Assembly: GCA_011389655.1 (NCBI GenBank)
Contig: JAABTX010000025.1
Span: forward strand, 1-36,919
Direction of reading: 5' to 3'
Origin: Thioalkalivibrio sp.
GTDB taxonomy: Bacteria; Pseudomonadota; Gammaproteobacteria; Ectothiorhodospirales; Ectothiorhodospiraceae
Length of the DNA: 36,919 bases
Below, in pieces: positions 7,077 to 14,760 of the stretch. The notes under the pieces are model-generated. The model worked only from the letters and a program-made list of their open reading frames with translations. It made no database searches and was not told the origin of the DNA. The translations under genes were made by a program, and so were the position numbers. Position 1 is the first letter of the stretch. Each line of letters starts with the position of its first letter.

Positions 7077-7634
7077 ATGGAACCCCTTGGAGCCTTCTGC
7101 ACCGCGCATATGCTGCGCAAGCGCATTGCCGCCAGCCGGGATCGTCTTTTCCGTGTGGCGCTTGCGTGGAGCAGCGATCCGATGTGTGCCGATGACCTGG
7201 TGCAGGACACCCTCGAGGTGGCCCTTGACAAGGTACACCAGTTGCGTGACCCGGATCGGCTGTATGCATGGATGTACTCGATCATGCACAACGGCTGGCG
7301 TCACTGCCTGGTTCAGAGACAGCGGCGCCCGGAGTGCGACCTCGACTCATACCCGGTGCTGAGCGACTCCAACCCGGAGCAGGCCAGCGAACGGGAATCC
7401 GCGGTGGTTCGGGTTCGCAGGGCGATCGCCCGGCTCCCGGTGGGCCAACGCGAGGTCGTGACGCTGGTCGACCTCGAGGGGTTCACCTACCAGGAGGTGG
7501 CCGATATTCTGGACATTCCGATCGGCACCGTGATGAGCCGACTCAGCCGTGCGCGCGGATTCCTCCAGTCGGCGCTGCGCAGCTTCTACGACGACGGTGT
7601 TCGAAATGGCACGTCGCTGAGGAGAGTGAAGTGA
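7077..7634 (+). CDS. ECF-type RNA polymerase sigma factor
   Basis: A 185-residue group 4 sigma factor with only the sigma-2 and sigma-4 regions. Region 2 includes SSDPMCADDLVQDTLEVAL (about 32-50), RLYAWMYSIMHNGWRH and the basic QRQRRPE. Region 4 has ARLPVGQREVVTLVDLEGF (about 118-136), then the helix-turn-helix YQEVADILDIPIGTVMSRLSRA. No clear ribosome site precedes ATG 7077; the in-frame ATG at 7110 is an alternative start. Its stop codon overlaps the GTG start of the anti-sigma gene, giving translational coupling. A GGAATAAA element directly upstream suggests autoregulation. Its regulon probably includes the two DsrE genes that share the promoter motif (inference). Confidence 0.9.
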   Translation: MEPLGAFCTAHMLRKRIAASRDRLFRVALAWSSDPMCADDLVQDTLEVALDKVHQLRDPDRLYAWMYSIMHNGWRHCLVQRQRRPECDLDSYPVLSDSNPEQASERESAVVRVRRAIARLPVGQREVVTLVDLEGFTYQEVADILDIPIGTVMSRLSRARGFLQSALRSFYDDGVRNGTSLRRVK

Positions 7635-8353
7635 CTGGGTACAGGAGTTTCTCCGACAGCATGCTGCACGCCTTCGTGGATGCGCAACTGGAAGGCGCGG
7701 ACCGCGAAAGATTGCTTACGGCAATGGAGTCGGATGCGGACCTCCGCGACCGGGTTCACGAGTTGCGCCGGTCCAAGGAATGGGTCCAGCTGGCCTTCGA
7801 AGACATCCGTGCACCGGCACGGCCGGCGCACCGCGGTACCGCGGCCCGGCGTGGTTGGATCCGGCCCTCCCACGCGGTGGCGGCCTCGCTGCTGTTGGGT
7901 TTGGGCGGCTTTCTGACGGGCTGGTTCGTCCAGGAAATCCAGCGTCCTGGTCATGCACTGGCCGGTGCCGTGCTGGCCGCACAAGAGGAGGCCGGGAGTC
8001 TCCGGGTTGTTCTGCACATCGATCGTTCGGATGCCGAGGGGTTCGTATCGATCCTGGACGAGGCGGAGCGTCTGTTCGCGTCGGGCCGCGGCACGCCGGT
8101 GGCGGTCGACGTACTCGCCAACGCAGGGGGGCTGGATCTCCTCCGGACGTCCGTTTCGCCCCACGCCGAGCGGATCGCCGAAATGAGTCGTGAATACGAG
8201 AACCTTCGTTTCCTGGCCTGCGCGAACAGCATCGAGCGGTTGCGCGAGCAGGGGATCGAGCCGGTCCTGGTGAAGGAGGCCGACACCTCGACCACGGCAG
8301 TGGATCACATCGTCGATCGCCTGCATCGGGGCTGGACATACATCGGGACCTGA
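7631..8353 (+). CDS. Transmembrane anti-sigma factor with C-terminal DsrE-like domain
   Basis: A 240-residue protein in three parts. Residues 1-60 resemble the cytoplasmic domain of RsiW-type anti-sigma factors (MLHAFVDAQLEGADRERL, then ESDADLRDRVHELRR) but lack the His-x3-Cys-x2-Cys zinc motif. One transmembrane helix spans about 82-101 (VAASLLLGLGGFLTGWFV). Residues 122-240 look like a DsrE domain: GSLRVVLHIDRSDAEGF, TPVAVDVLANAGGLDLL, LRFLACANSIERL with Cys197, and HIVDRLHRGWTYI at the end. The cysteine motif and the ending match the two neighbouring DsrE proteins. GTG 7631 is chosen because GGAGAG precedes it and it overlaps the sigma stop; a longer upstream reading frame is a shadow of the sigma gene. 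With the N-terminus in the cytoplasm, the DsrE domain should sit in the periplasm and act as the sensor (inference). Confidence 0.8.
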   Translation: MTGYRSFSDSMLHAFVDAQLEGADRERLLTAMESDADLRDRVHELRRSKEWVQLAFEDIRAPARPAHRGTAARRGWIRPSHAVAASLLLGLGGFLTGWFVQEIQRPGHALAGAVLAAQEEAGSLRVVLHIDRSDAEGFVSILDEAERLFASGRGTPVAVDVLANAGGLDLLRTSVSPHAERIAEMSREYENLRFLACANSIERLREQGIEPVLVKEADTSTTAVDHIVDRLHRGWTYIGT

Positions 8354-8393
8354 AGGTCCGGGTCGGATCCGTACGGGATGTTGCCCACGGTTC

Positions 8394-8414
8394 GCCCGGG
8401 CCAGAGGCCCGGGC
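8394..8414. terminator. GC hairpin between convergent anti-sigma and DsrE2 genes
   Basis: GCCCGGGC at 8394-8401 and its exact complement at 8407-8414 form a tight hairpin with a five-base loop, midway between two converging genes. There is no T-run, so it may be a transcript-end structure and not a classical terminator. Confidence 0.4.
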
Positions 8415-8452
8415 TTCACGTGCAGTAGTCAGTGGGCCATGGGGGCAACGGC

Positions 8453-8899
8453 TCAGGGCTTGCTGTAGCTGAAGCCCTGATTCTGCAAATAGGAAATGTG
8501 CGCCACGCCGCTGGGGATGATGTCGTCAGCGGAGGCATCGTACAGCGTATCCAGCGCGATGTTCCGGCCGCTCAGGGTGTTGGCGCAGACGAGAAACTGC
8601 ACGTCCTGCATCTTCAGGTTTTCAACCCGGGCCCGCAGGTTTTCGTCCTCGTTGGCATGTTGCAGCAATCCGAGGCCATCGCCGTGCATCACGACCATGA
8701 TCTCCATATTGTCGGCCCCGACGGCATTGATATGGTTCTGAATGTTTCCGGTTGCTGCCATGTAGCGGCGTTCGTCGTCATAATTCACATGGTAGACGAC
8801 CTTGTGAATCCCGTATTCGAAGTCGCTGGCGGTGGCCATGGCGGGCAGAGTCATGATCAGCGCGAGCACGGTCAGGGTGACTATTCTGATTGGTTTCAT
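8453..8899 (-). CDS. Periplasmic DsrE-like protein 2
   Basis: A 148-residue DsrE-like protein with a signal peptide (MKPIRIVTLTVLALIMTLPA, then MATA-S). Landmarks parallel protein 1: HKVVYHVNYDDERRYMAA (about 32-49), MEIMVVMHGDGLGLLQHA, VQFLVCANTLSGRN with Cys105, and GVAHISYLQNQGFSYSKP at the C-terminus. The HKVVxH, C-A-N-T and terminal GVxxI...QGxxYxKP pattern is that of COG1416-type DsrE proteins. ATG 8899 follows a strong GGAGGAG. It converges on the anti-sigma gene and has its own GGAATAAA promoter about 150 bases upstream, identical in spacing to that of DsrE1. It is a paralogue of protein 1 and probably arose by duplication of the cassette. Confidence 0.85.
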   Translation of the reverse strand: MKPIRIVTLTVLALIMTLPAMATASDFEYGIHKVVYHVNYDDERRYMAATGNIQNHINAVGADNMEIMVVMHGDGLGLLQHANEDENLRARVENLKMQDVQFLVCANTLSGRNIALDTLYDASADDIIPSGVAHISYLQNQGFSYSKP

Positions 8900-9057
8900 G
8901 GGACAAACTCCTCCTGTTCGACTTTTGGCAGTCTTTTCGATTGGTCTCACGGCCTCTGTGATGTATACCCGTTGTCGAGCTGACGGGACTGGCCGGATTG
9001 GTGCGCACCCGTTGGCCGGAGTGCACGGGGCAAGCCTTCCGCCTTGCTCCCGCGCTG

Positions 9058-9085
9058 TAGAGAGACGCTGGGGATGATTTATTCC
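9058..9085 (-). promoter_or_regulatory. Predicted ECF promoter for DsrE gene 2
   Basis: Minus-strand GGAATAAA (9078-9085) with TCTCTCTA (9058-9065) repeats the block order and exact 20-base offset found upstream of DsrE1. The surrounding ACGAATCCTGGAATAAATC is identical at both sites while the spacers differ, which points to conserved function and not just recent duplication. Confidence 0.6.
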
Positions 9086-9108
9086 AGGATTCGTTGCCGC
9101 GGGTTCCG

Positions 9109-9186
9109 GGAATCAGGGTGCGGTACCCGTTAACAGCCTGAGCGGGCAGGGGCGTCGATCCGGTCCTTGTGAAAGAGGCCGACACT
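9109..9186 (+). pseudogene. Remnant of a second sigma/anti-sigma cassette
   Basis: GGAATCAG at 9109-9116 sits exactly where GGAATAAA lies upstream of the sigma gene (31 bases from the opposite half-site in both cases). It is followed within about 40 bases by GVDPVLVKEADT (9151-9186), which matches GIEPVLVKEADT near residues 208-219 of the intact anti-sigma factor. Everything between, that is the whole sigma gene and most of the anti-sigma gene, is missing. The last bases run into the convergent HAD gene. This is what a deletion inside a duplicated cassette would leave. Confidence 0.6.
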
Positions 9187-9862
9187 AGGCCAGCGGCGAT
9201 GTCTCGAAATGCTCCAGGAGGTCTGCGGGGTCGTCGTAGATCGCCGACGCACCGTGCAATTGCCGGTCCGTCCAGCCGCCGCTGCGCAGGGCGATGATTC
9301 GGATTCCGGCGCGTGTCGCGGCCTCGACGTCATATGGGGTGTCGCCCAGCATCACCACCTGCGATGGCGGTGCGTCCGCCTTGTCCAGTGCCGCTTTGAC
9401 GAGCTCCGGATCCGGTTTCGAGGCGCGCACGTCGCTCGAGGAGCTGGTGTCTTCGATCAGGTCCTCGATACCGGCCTGACAGAGCAGAGGTTGCACGGAG
9501 GACTCGCTCGAAGAGGTGGCCAGCACGCGCCGGATGCCTTCATCGCGCAGACGCAGCAGCAGCGCGCGGGCCCCGGGAGTGGGTTGGAGCTGCGTGAGGT
9601 AGCGGTCCATGAAGATTCGGGTCTTTGTGGCACCGAGCTTCTGTCCGGGCCCGCTGTCGCTGGTAAAGCCGAAGGCCTTCGGAATCAGCTTGTCGCCACC
9701 CATGCCGATCAGCCACCGGATCCGGTCGAATTCCATATTCAGGCCCATCTCGTGGGCAGCCTCCACGAAGGCCTGGGCATGGGCATCGTTGCTGTGCAGC
9801 AAGGTGCCGTCGAGGTCGAGGATCACTGCCCGGACGCCGCTCAACACGCGCCCTTTGGCCAC
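9185..9862 (-). CDS. HAD-superfamily phosphatase (phosphoglycolate phosphatase-like)
   Basis: A 225-residue HAD hydrolase. Motif I is VILDLDGTLLHSN with nucleophile Asp16 and Asp18, and a helical cap follows (about 20-85). Motif II is VLATSSSES, the lysine of motif III is in ASKPDPELV, and motif IV is VVMLGDTPYDVEAATRAG. This layout is that of class C1 HADs such as Gph and beta-phosphoglucomutase-like enzymes; the substrate cannot be fixed. The start is a GTG at 9862, limited by an in-frame stop just upstream; the ribosome site is weak. Its 3' end overlaps the anti-sigma remnant. It is the last gene on this strand before the DsrE island. Confidence 0.85.
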   Translation of the reverse strand: MAKGRVLSGVRAVILDLDGTLLHSNDAHAQAFVEAAHEMGLNMEFDRIRWLIGMGGDKLIPKAFGFTSDSGPGQKLGATKTRIFMDRYLTQLQPTPGARALLLRLRDEGIRRVLATSSSESSVQPLLCQAGIEDLIEDTSSSSDVRASKPDPELVKAALDKADAPPSQVVMLGDTPYDVEAATRAGIRIIALRSGGWTDRQLHGASAIYDDPADLLEHFETSPLA

Positions 9863-10071
9863 TGATGCTCATTCATCCGGGTAGTCCCCCCTTGTCAGGG
9901 TGCAGGCGTGGTCTGCGCGACTTGCGCTCAGAAGGCGAGCCCCGCCCCCTGGTTCGCCATCGGGACGGTCGCCGGAGTATCGCAAGTTCGTCCGGACCCC
10001 TCAATGCGGGCGGACAGGGGATGGACCGCCAATGCCCCGGTCGCGCACACCGAGGAACAGCCGCCACGGGT

Positions 10072-12876
10072 CTACCCGTTGGCGAGCTGTCGGCTGGAAT
10101 CCTGAATCTCGAGCATGGACTCGAAGGCAATGGTCGGGATCGGCGGAGAGAACAGGTAGCCCTGGCCGTAATCGCAGCCGATCTCGGTGAGGATGCGTTG
10201 CTGACCCTCGGTCTCCACACCTTCGGCGATGACCTTGAATCCGAGCTTGTGAGCCATCACCACGATGGCTTCCGACACCGCACGGTCGCTGCTGTCGGTC
10301 TCGAGGCTGCTGACGAAGGTCCGGTCTATCTTCAGATAGTCGATGTCGAAGCGCTTGAGGTAGGCCAGCGAGGAATACCCGGTGCCGAAATCGTCGATCG
10401 CCACCTGGATGCCCGCATCGCGGAGGCGGAGCAGCTTCTCGTTGATGTTTACCGCGGCCCGGAGCAGGACCCCTTCCGTGATCTCGACCACCACCGCCTC
10501 CCCGGGCATCTGGATCGACTGCAGGTGTTCCAGCCAGTCGTCCTCGGTCGGGCCGTCGGCGAAGAACTGCACCGGCGAGCGATTCACACTGATCTGGAAC
10601 CCGGGATGATACCGCTTGCGCCATTCCCGCGCCCTGAGGGTCGCCTCCTTGAAGATGTAGTTGCCGATCTGGTGAATTGCGCCGGTCTCCTCCGCGACCG
10701 GGATGAAGTCCGCAGGGCTGATGAAGCCGCGCTCGGGGTGCTCCCAGCGCAGCAGCGCCTCCGCCTTTTCGATGCGGCCCGTGGCGAGGTCGACCACCGG
10801 CTGGTAATAGACCTGGAACTGGTTCCGGGCGAGGGCACGATGCAGGTCCCGAACCAGGCGCATGCGGCGATTGGCGGCCTCCTGCATCGCCCCGGTGAAG
10901 TGGTTGAATCGATTGCGGCCGTCCTGCTTGGCCGCGAACATTGCCTGGTCCGCGTTCTTCAGCAGCACGTCGGCCTTCGTGCCGTCATCCGGAAAGACCG
11001 TGATCCCGATGCTCGCGGAAAGATACGCCTGTTCTTCCCGGAGCTGGTAGGGGTCGCTGAGCACCTCCAGCAGTTTCTTGGCGATGCGGCAGAGCGAGTC
11101 GACATCCTTCAGTTCGTTCAGGATGACCGTGAATTCGTCGCCGCCGATGCGCGCGACGGTATCGGAGTCGCGCACGCAGTCACCGAGCCGTTTCGAGGCC
11201 TCCACGAGCAGTTCGTCTCCCAGGGTGTGACCGAGCGTGTCATTCACCTCCTTGAAGCGGTCGAGGTCGATGTACAGCAGGGCGATGCGCTCGCGGTCAC
11301 GGGATGCGCGCCGGATGCTCTGTTCCAGCCGGTCGACGAACAGGCGGCGGTTGGGCAGGTGGGTCAGCGCATCATAATTCGCCTGGGTCCAGATGAGTTC
11401 GTCGGCCTTCTTCTTCTCGGTGATGTCGGAGAACAGGGCCACGCGCCGGTGCACTCGTCCCTGAGGGTCGTGAATGGTGTTGATCGTGAGCCACTCCGGG
11501 AACACCTCGCCGTTCTTGCGCCGGTTCCAGATCTCGCCCTGCCAGCGCCCGCTGACGTGCAGCTCCTCCCACATGGACTCGAAGAAATGCCGGTCGTGAC
11601 GACCGGATTGCAGGAGGTTCGGCTGCTTGCCGACGACCTCCTCCTGGGTATACCCGGTGGTCTCGACGAAGGCCGGGTTGATCGCGACGATCCGGTTCTT
11701 CTCGTCGGTGATCATCATGGCCTCGCTGGACTTCTCGTAGACCAGGGCCGCGAGCCGCAGGGCCTCCTCGGTCTTGCTTCGCTCGATCGCGATGCTGGCC
11801 AGATTCGCGGCCTGGGACAGCATCGACAGTTCCCGCGCATCGGGGTGATGCGGTGCGCGCCCGTAGAGCGTGAGGGTGCCAAGGAGCCTGCCGGAGGAAG
11901 CGAGAATCGGTTCGGACCAGGCCGAGGCGATATCCGTGCGGGCCGCAAGCTGGCGGTAGGGTTCCCACGCCGGGTGCTGCGCGATGTCTTCGACGATGAA
12001 TCGCTTCCGGGTGTAGGCGGTAGTGCCGCAGGAGCCGACATTCATGCCGATCTCGAGCCCGTCCACGGCCTCGACGTACGCCAGTGGCAGGCTCGGGGCC
12101 GCAGCGGTGACGAGCCGGCTCCCGGATTCGTCCAGCAGCAGAATGCTGCCCCGGATACTCGGGTCCTCGTCCTCGATGCCATGCACGATCGACTTCAGGA
12201 TCCGTTTCAGAGGGGCAGCCTGCGCAAGCAGCTCGAGAACCCGGGTACGCGTCTTCTCGCGCTGCTGCGACAGTTGCCGCTTGTAGCGCTCCACGATCAT
12301 CGCGGTGAGGTTCCGGTTGAAGCGGTGGGCGACGCTCAGCATGAAGACGATGAACACCAGCACCACAACGGGCAGGGCCTGGCCGAGGCCGTCGGATGCC
12401 TCGAAGAAGCGGTAGGCCAACGGGACATTGACCAGAAACACGAAGCCAAAGGCCGCTCCGCGCATTGCGGCCATCGAGGCAACGCCTCCCGCGGAGACAC
12501 CCGCGATCATCAGGGCGAGCAGGATCTGATGAGGGGGGCTCCCGGACGCGAACAGAAAGAAGCCCGCGCTGCCCCAGATCAGGGCCGCCAGAAACGCGCC
12601 CGTCCGAACCGCGATCGACCACGGCCGGATCCGGTCCGCGGGCGGGTCGGCACGAAGGAAATACAGTGTGACCAGCAGTCGGTAGGCGCTGACCAGATAC
12701 ACCGCCACGACCCAGGTCTGGATCGTGGCCCCGTCCACCACCGGCCAGTGCAGCACGGCCAGGATCGTACTGACGATCAGCACGGTCATCACGGAGAACG
12801 GTGTCGCCTCGATGGCCATGCGGACCTGTTCGCGGCGAACCTGCTGCATCAAATGGGCGTCTTGCCTGTCTTCCAT
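10072..12876 (-). CDS. Membrane-bound GAF-PAS-GGDEF-EAL cyclic-di-GMP protein
   Basis: A 934-residue signalling protein. About six transmembrane helices occupy residues 28-182. A GAF domain (about 210-365) includes GMNVGSCGTTAYTRKRFIV. A PAS domain (about 370-490) has INPAFVETTGYTQEEVVG and ends in the usual DITEKKKADE linker. The GGDEF domain has an intact RIGGDEFTV at about 577-585. The EAL domain has KAEALLRWEHPE (about 704-715) and AIDDFGTGYSSLAYLKRF with KIDRTFV. Both catalytic motifs look intact, so it could make or degrade cyclic-di-GMP, with the GAF and membrane parts setting the balance. GGAG lies six bases before the ATG. It stands alone on its strand. A very long opposite-strand reading frame over it is a shadow. 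Confidence 0.93.
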   Translation of the reverse strand: MEDRQDAHLMQQVRREQVRMAIEATPFSVMTVLIVSTILAVLHWPVVDGATIQTWVVAVYLVSAYRLLVTLYFLRADPPADRIRPWSIAVRTGAFLAALIWGSAGFFLFASGSPPHQILLALMIAGVSAGGVASMAAMRGAAFGFVFLVNVPLAYRFFEASDGLGQALPVVVLVFIVFMLSVAHRFNRNLTAMIVERYKRQLSQQREKTRTRVLELLAQAAPLKRILKSIVHGIEDEDPSIRGSILLLDESGSRLVTAAAPSLPLAYVEAVDGLEIGMNVGSCGTTAYTRKRFIVEDIAQHPAWEPYRQLAARTDIASAWSEPILASSGRLLGTLTLYGRAPHHPDARELSMLSQAANLASIAIERSKTEEALRLAALVYEKSSEAMMITDEKNRIVAINPAFVETTGYTQEEVVGKQPNLLQSGRHDRHFFESMWEELHVSGRWQGEIWNRRKNGEVFPEWLTINTIHDPQGRVHRRVALFSDITEKKKADELIWTQANYDALTHLPNRRLFVDRLEQSIRRASRDRERIALLYIDLDRFKEVNDTLGHTLGDELLVEASKRLGDCVRDSDTVARIGGDEFTVILNELKDVDSLCRIAKKLLEVLSDPYQLREEQAYLSASIGITVFPDDGTKADVLLKNADQAMFAAKQDGRNRFNHFTGAMQEAANRRMRLVRDLHRALARNQFQVYYQPVVDLATGRIEKAEALLRWEHPERGFISPADFIPVAEETGAIHQIGNYIFKEATLRAREWRKRYHPGFQISVNRSPVQFFADGPTEDDWLEHLQSIQMPGEAVVVEITEGVLLRAAVNINEKLLRLRDAGIQVAIDDFGTGYSSLAYLKRFDIDYLKIDRTFVSSLETDSSDRAVSEAIVVMAHKLGFKVIAEGVETEGQQRILTEIGCDYGQGYLFSPPIPTIAFESMLEIQDSSRQLANG

Positions 12877-13281
12877 TCAGACTCCATCCTGCCGCGCGGC
12901 TGGCTCTGCGGCCGTCACGGACCGTTGGCTCCGATACCTGGCCATTCGTCCAGCACCCCGAAGCCGCTCTTTCTGCACCGCTCTCGGCAGACTCTCGTTC
13001 CTGACCTCTTGACGTTGTGTCGGCAGAAGCACCGGGTAGTGTAGCCCTGAAGGGTTTTGCTTACTCCAGGCCGCCCCGACCGTCGGGTCGGAAGCCGGGG
13101 CATGCCGGATTGGCATGGCGCTCGGTTGACGGGTGCAAGCCATGGGCGGGACACTTCACCGGAGGGGCCGGGGTTGCTGTCGCGCGCAGGAGAAGGGGAA
13201 ACCGGGCGCTGCGCCTGGCCGCGGCCTCCACGGCGTTTCGGCGCCGTTAAAGAACAACAAACGCTAGCTGGAGAAGACGAG
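12877..13281. other. Divergent intergenic region
   Basis: These 405 bases separate the divergent c-di-GMP gene and CBS-pair gene and should hold both promoters. Short open frames here lack ribosome sites and family features. I see no clear hairpin, repeat or operator. Confidence 0.4.
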
Positions 13282-13740
13282 ATGTCGGTCGGGGAGATCT
13301 GCAACAGAGAAGTGGTGGTGATCGATCGCAATGCATCGGTCTACGATGCCGCCCGAATGATGCGAAATCATCACGTTGGGAGCGTGGTGGTGGTGGACGA
13401 GGGCTCGAGTGCCCCGATGAAGCCGGTGGGAATCGTGACCGACCGGGATCTGGTGGTGGAGATCATGGCGAAGGAGGTGCCGGAGGAGGCTCTGGTCACC
13501 GGGGACATCGTCGCTCCTGAACTCCTGACCGCCCGCGAGTCCGACGGGATCTGGGAGACCATCATGCGCATGCGTGCCATGGGCGTCCGGCGCCTGCCGG
13601 TGGTCAACCCGGGGGGCAATCTCTGCGGGATGCTCACGATGGACGATCTGCTGAAATTCATCACCGACGAGCTGAGTGACATCGTCCGCCTGATCCGCCG
13701 CGAGCAGAACCGGGAGAAGGAGAACCGCCCGCCGTCGTGA
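13282..13740 (+). CDS. CBS-pair domain protein
   Basis: A 152-residue protein made of two CBS repeats and a basic tail. The first runs from VGEICNREVVVIDRNASV to KPVGIVTDRDLVVEIM (about residues 2-62). The second runs from VTGDIVAPELLTA to LCGMLTMDDLLKFI (about 70-128). The GIVTDRDL motif is typical of CBS modules that bind adenosine nucleotides. The C-terminus (LIRREQNREKENRPPS) is charged. ATG 13282 follows GGAGAAGACGA. No enzyme domain is attached, so it probably acts as a separate energy or redox regulatory subunit. A stable hairpin follows the stop. Confidence 0.88.
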   Translation: MSVGEICNREVVVIDRNASVYDAARMMRNHHVGSVVVVDEGSSAPMKPVGIVTDRDLVVEIMAKEVPEEALVTGDIVAPELLTARESDGIWETIMRMRAMGVRRLPVVNPGGNLCGMLTMDDLLKFITDELSDIVRLIRREQNREKENRPPS

Positions 13741-13759
13741 ACGCCGGGAGCACCGGGAG

Positions 13760-13792
13760 ACCGGCACGGTTTGGGTGAGGGCCCGTGCCGGT
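13760..13792. terminator. Stable hairpin after the CBS gene
   Basis: ACCGGCACGG (13760-13769) pairs perfectly with CCGTGCCGGT (13783-13792) around a 13-base loop, 20 bases after the stop of the CBS gene. No T-run follows. It could end transcription from both sides, as the next gene converges. Confidence 0.5.
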
Positions 13793-13868
13793 GCCGTGGT
13801 CCGCTCGCGACCGCGGATGCGGACGTCCCGGTCCGTTCGGCGAGCGACGGTGGCCCAGGTGCTCTCGC

Positions 13869-14324
13869 TCAGGGTCGTGCGTCCAGGCGCTCGAGCATGC
13901 GCCGGCGGTATTCGTCTCTGAGTGACGGATCGGGCCGGTCCGGGTGATGGACGGGCGGCGGTACCAGACGCATTCCGGTGTCCGGGTTGAGGTGTCGGCG
14001 ATCGAATCCTTCCGGTCCCAAGGCGTGGCCTTCGGGCCCCAAGGACCCCGGCGCGCGCTGCACGGTGATGTCCGTGCCGTAGCTGTCATGGCTGATCAGC
14101 GCGTGGCCGTCCGGGTACCGGATGATCCGGGTGTGACCGGTCAGCGGGACCGGTGGCGTCGCGGTATCGGCCGGCCGTTCGGCCGGGCCCGAGACCCGGG
14201 CGACCGCGCAGCCGGCGCTACCCTGCCCGAGGGTCATCAGCACCAGGGCGATCCCCGCGACCGCGGCGATCCGGCGCCCGGCGGCCTTTCGACGACCGCG
14301 ACGGAGCGTTGCGCAGTTCACCAC
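13869..14324 (-). CDS. Hypothetical exported protein at the end of the curlin-like cluster
   Basis: A 151-residue protein I do not recognise. A basic N-terminus is followed by a hydrophobic stretch (about residues 20-33) and Cys39 in QGSAGCAVA, which could be a weak lipobox, so it may be a lipoprotein. The mature part has TRIIRYPDGHALISHDSYG and an acidic/basic end, SLRDEYRRRMLERL. It starts with GTG and overlaps the end of the third repeat gene by seven bases, so translation is probably coupled. Position suggests it is made together with the repeat proteins, perhaps as an outer-membrane-linked partner; that is inference only. Confidence 0.55.
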   Translation of the reverse strand: MVNCATLRRGRRKAAGRRIAAVAGIALVLMTLGQGSAGCAVARVSGPAERPADTATPPVPLTGHTRIIRYPDGHALISHDSYGTDITVQRAPGSLGPEGHALGPEGFDRRHLNPDTGMRLVPPPVHHPDRPDPSLRDEYRRRMLERLDARP

Positions 14325-14620
14325 CGGCCCGCGGCGGCATGTGCCGGACGGCCGGTGGACCGCCTATCGTGGCCGGGGGGTGGTCGCCGTGCGCCGTGCC
14401 CGGTTTGCACGCAGGCTCGCTGGCTGGTCTGATTGATGTTCACGCGACCCTCCTGATCGGTCCGGTTCGTGTTCGTGTCGCCGCACTGGCTGGTCCGGTT
14501 GATGTTCACCTGGCCCACCTGGACCGTGTCATTGCCGTTCGACTGCGCCGCCGCCGGCGCGGCAAGGACGAGCAGGATGCCGAGACCCATCGTCGTGACG
14601 CTGGATGATCGAGACTTCAT
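14318..14620 (-). CDS. Small secreted curlin-like repeat protein (third of three)
   Basis: A 100-residue protein with a signal peptide (to about residue 25, APAAAQ). It then has three 11-residue repeats starting at Gln34, Gln45 and Gln56 and closing at Gln67. Each follows Q-x-G-x-x-N-x-N-x-T-x, for example QVGQVNINRTS. This is the strand pattern of curlin (CsgA/CsgB) repeats, where Gln and Asn ladders stack in a beta-solenoid amyloid. Cys46 lies inside the second repeat and Cys70 just after the last. The tail from about residue 70 is rich in Arg, Pro and Gly and looks unlike the rest, so the original stop may have been lost or a frameshift occurred. AAGGAG precedes the ATG. Confidence 0.7.
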   Translation of the reverse strand: MKSRSSSVTTMGLGILLVLAAPAAAQSNGNDTVQVGQVNINRTSQCGDTNTNRTDQEGRVNINQTSQRACVQTGHGARRPPPGHDRRSTGRPAHAAAGRW

Positions 14621-14760
14621 GTCGGTCTCCTTGAATCTTGGGGGATCGGTAGGTGCGGAGCGTGTGCGGCTGGGCTCCCCGGTACCGGCGGCGCGGCATC
14701 GTCCCGCGATCGCGGGCTCGGGTGTCGCGTATGCCGGGCAGGAGCCGGGGCCGCATTCCG

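Noticed and set aside
7268-7630. Long N-terminal extension of the anti-sigma factor
   Set aside because: It overlaps the sigma-factor gene in another frame and has the composition of a shadow. The GTG at 7631 with GGAGAG and the stop/start overlap fit better.
9865-13044. A 1059-codon open frame on the plus strand
   Set aside because: It lies opposite a gene with clear GAF, PAS, GGDEF and EAL motifs. High GC leaves few stops in the antisense frame, and its translation has no recognisable domain or ribosome site.
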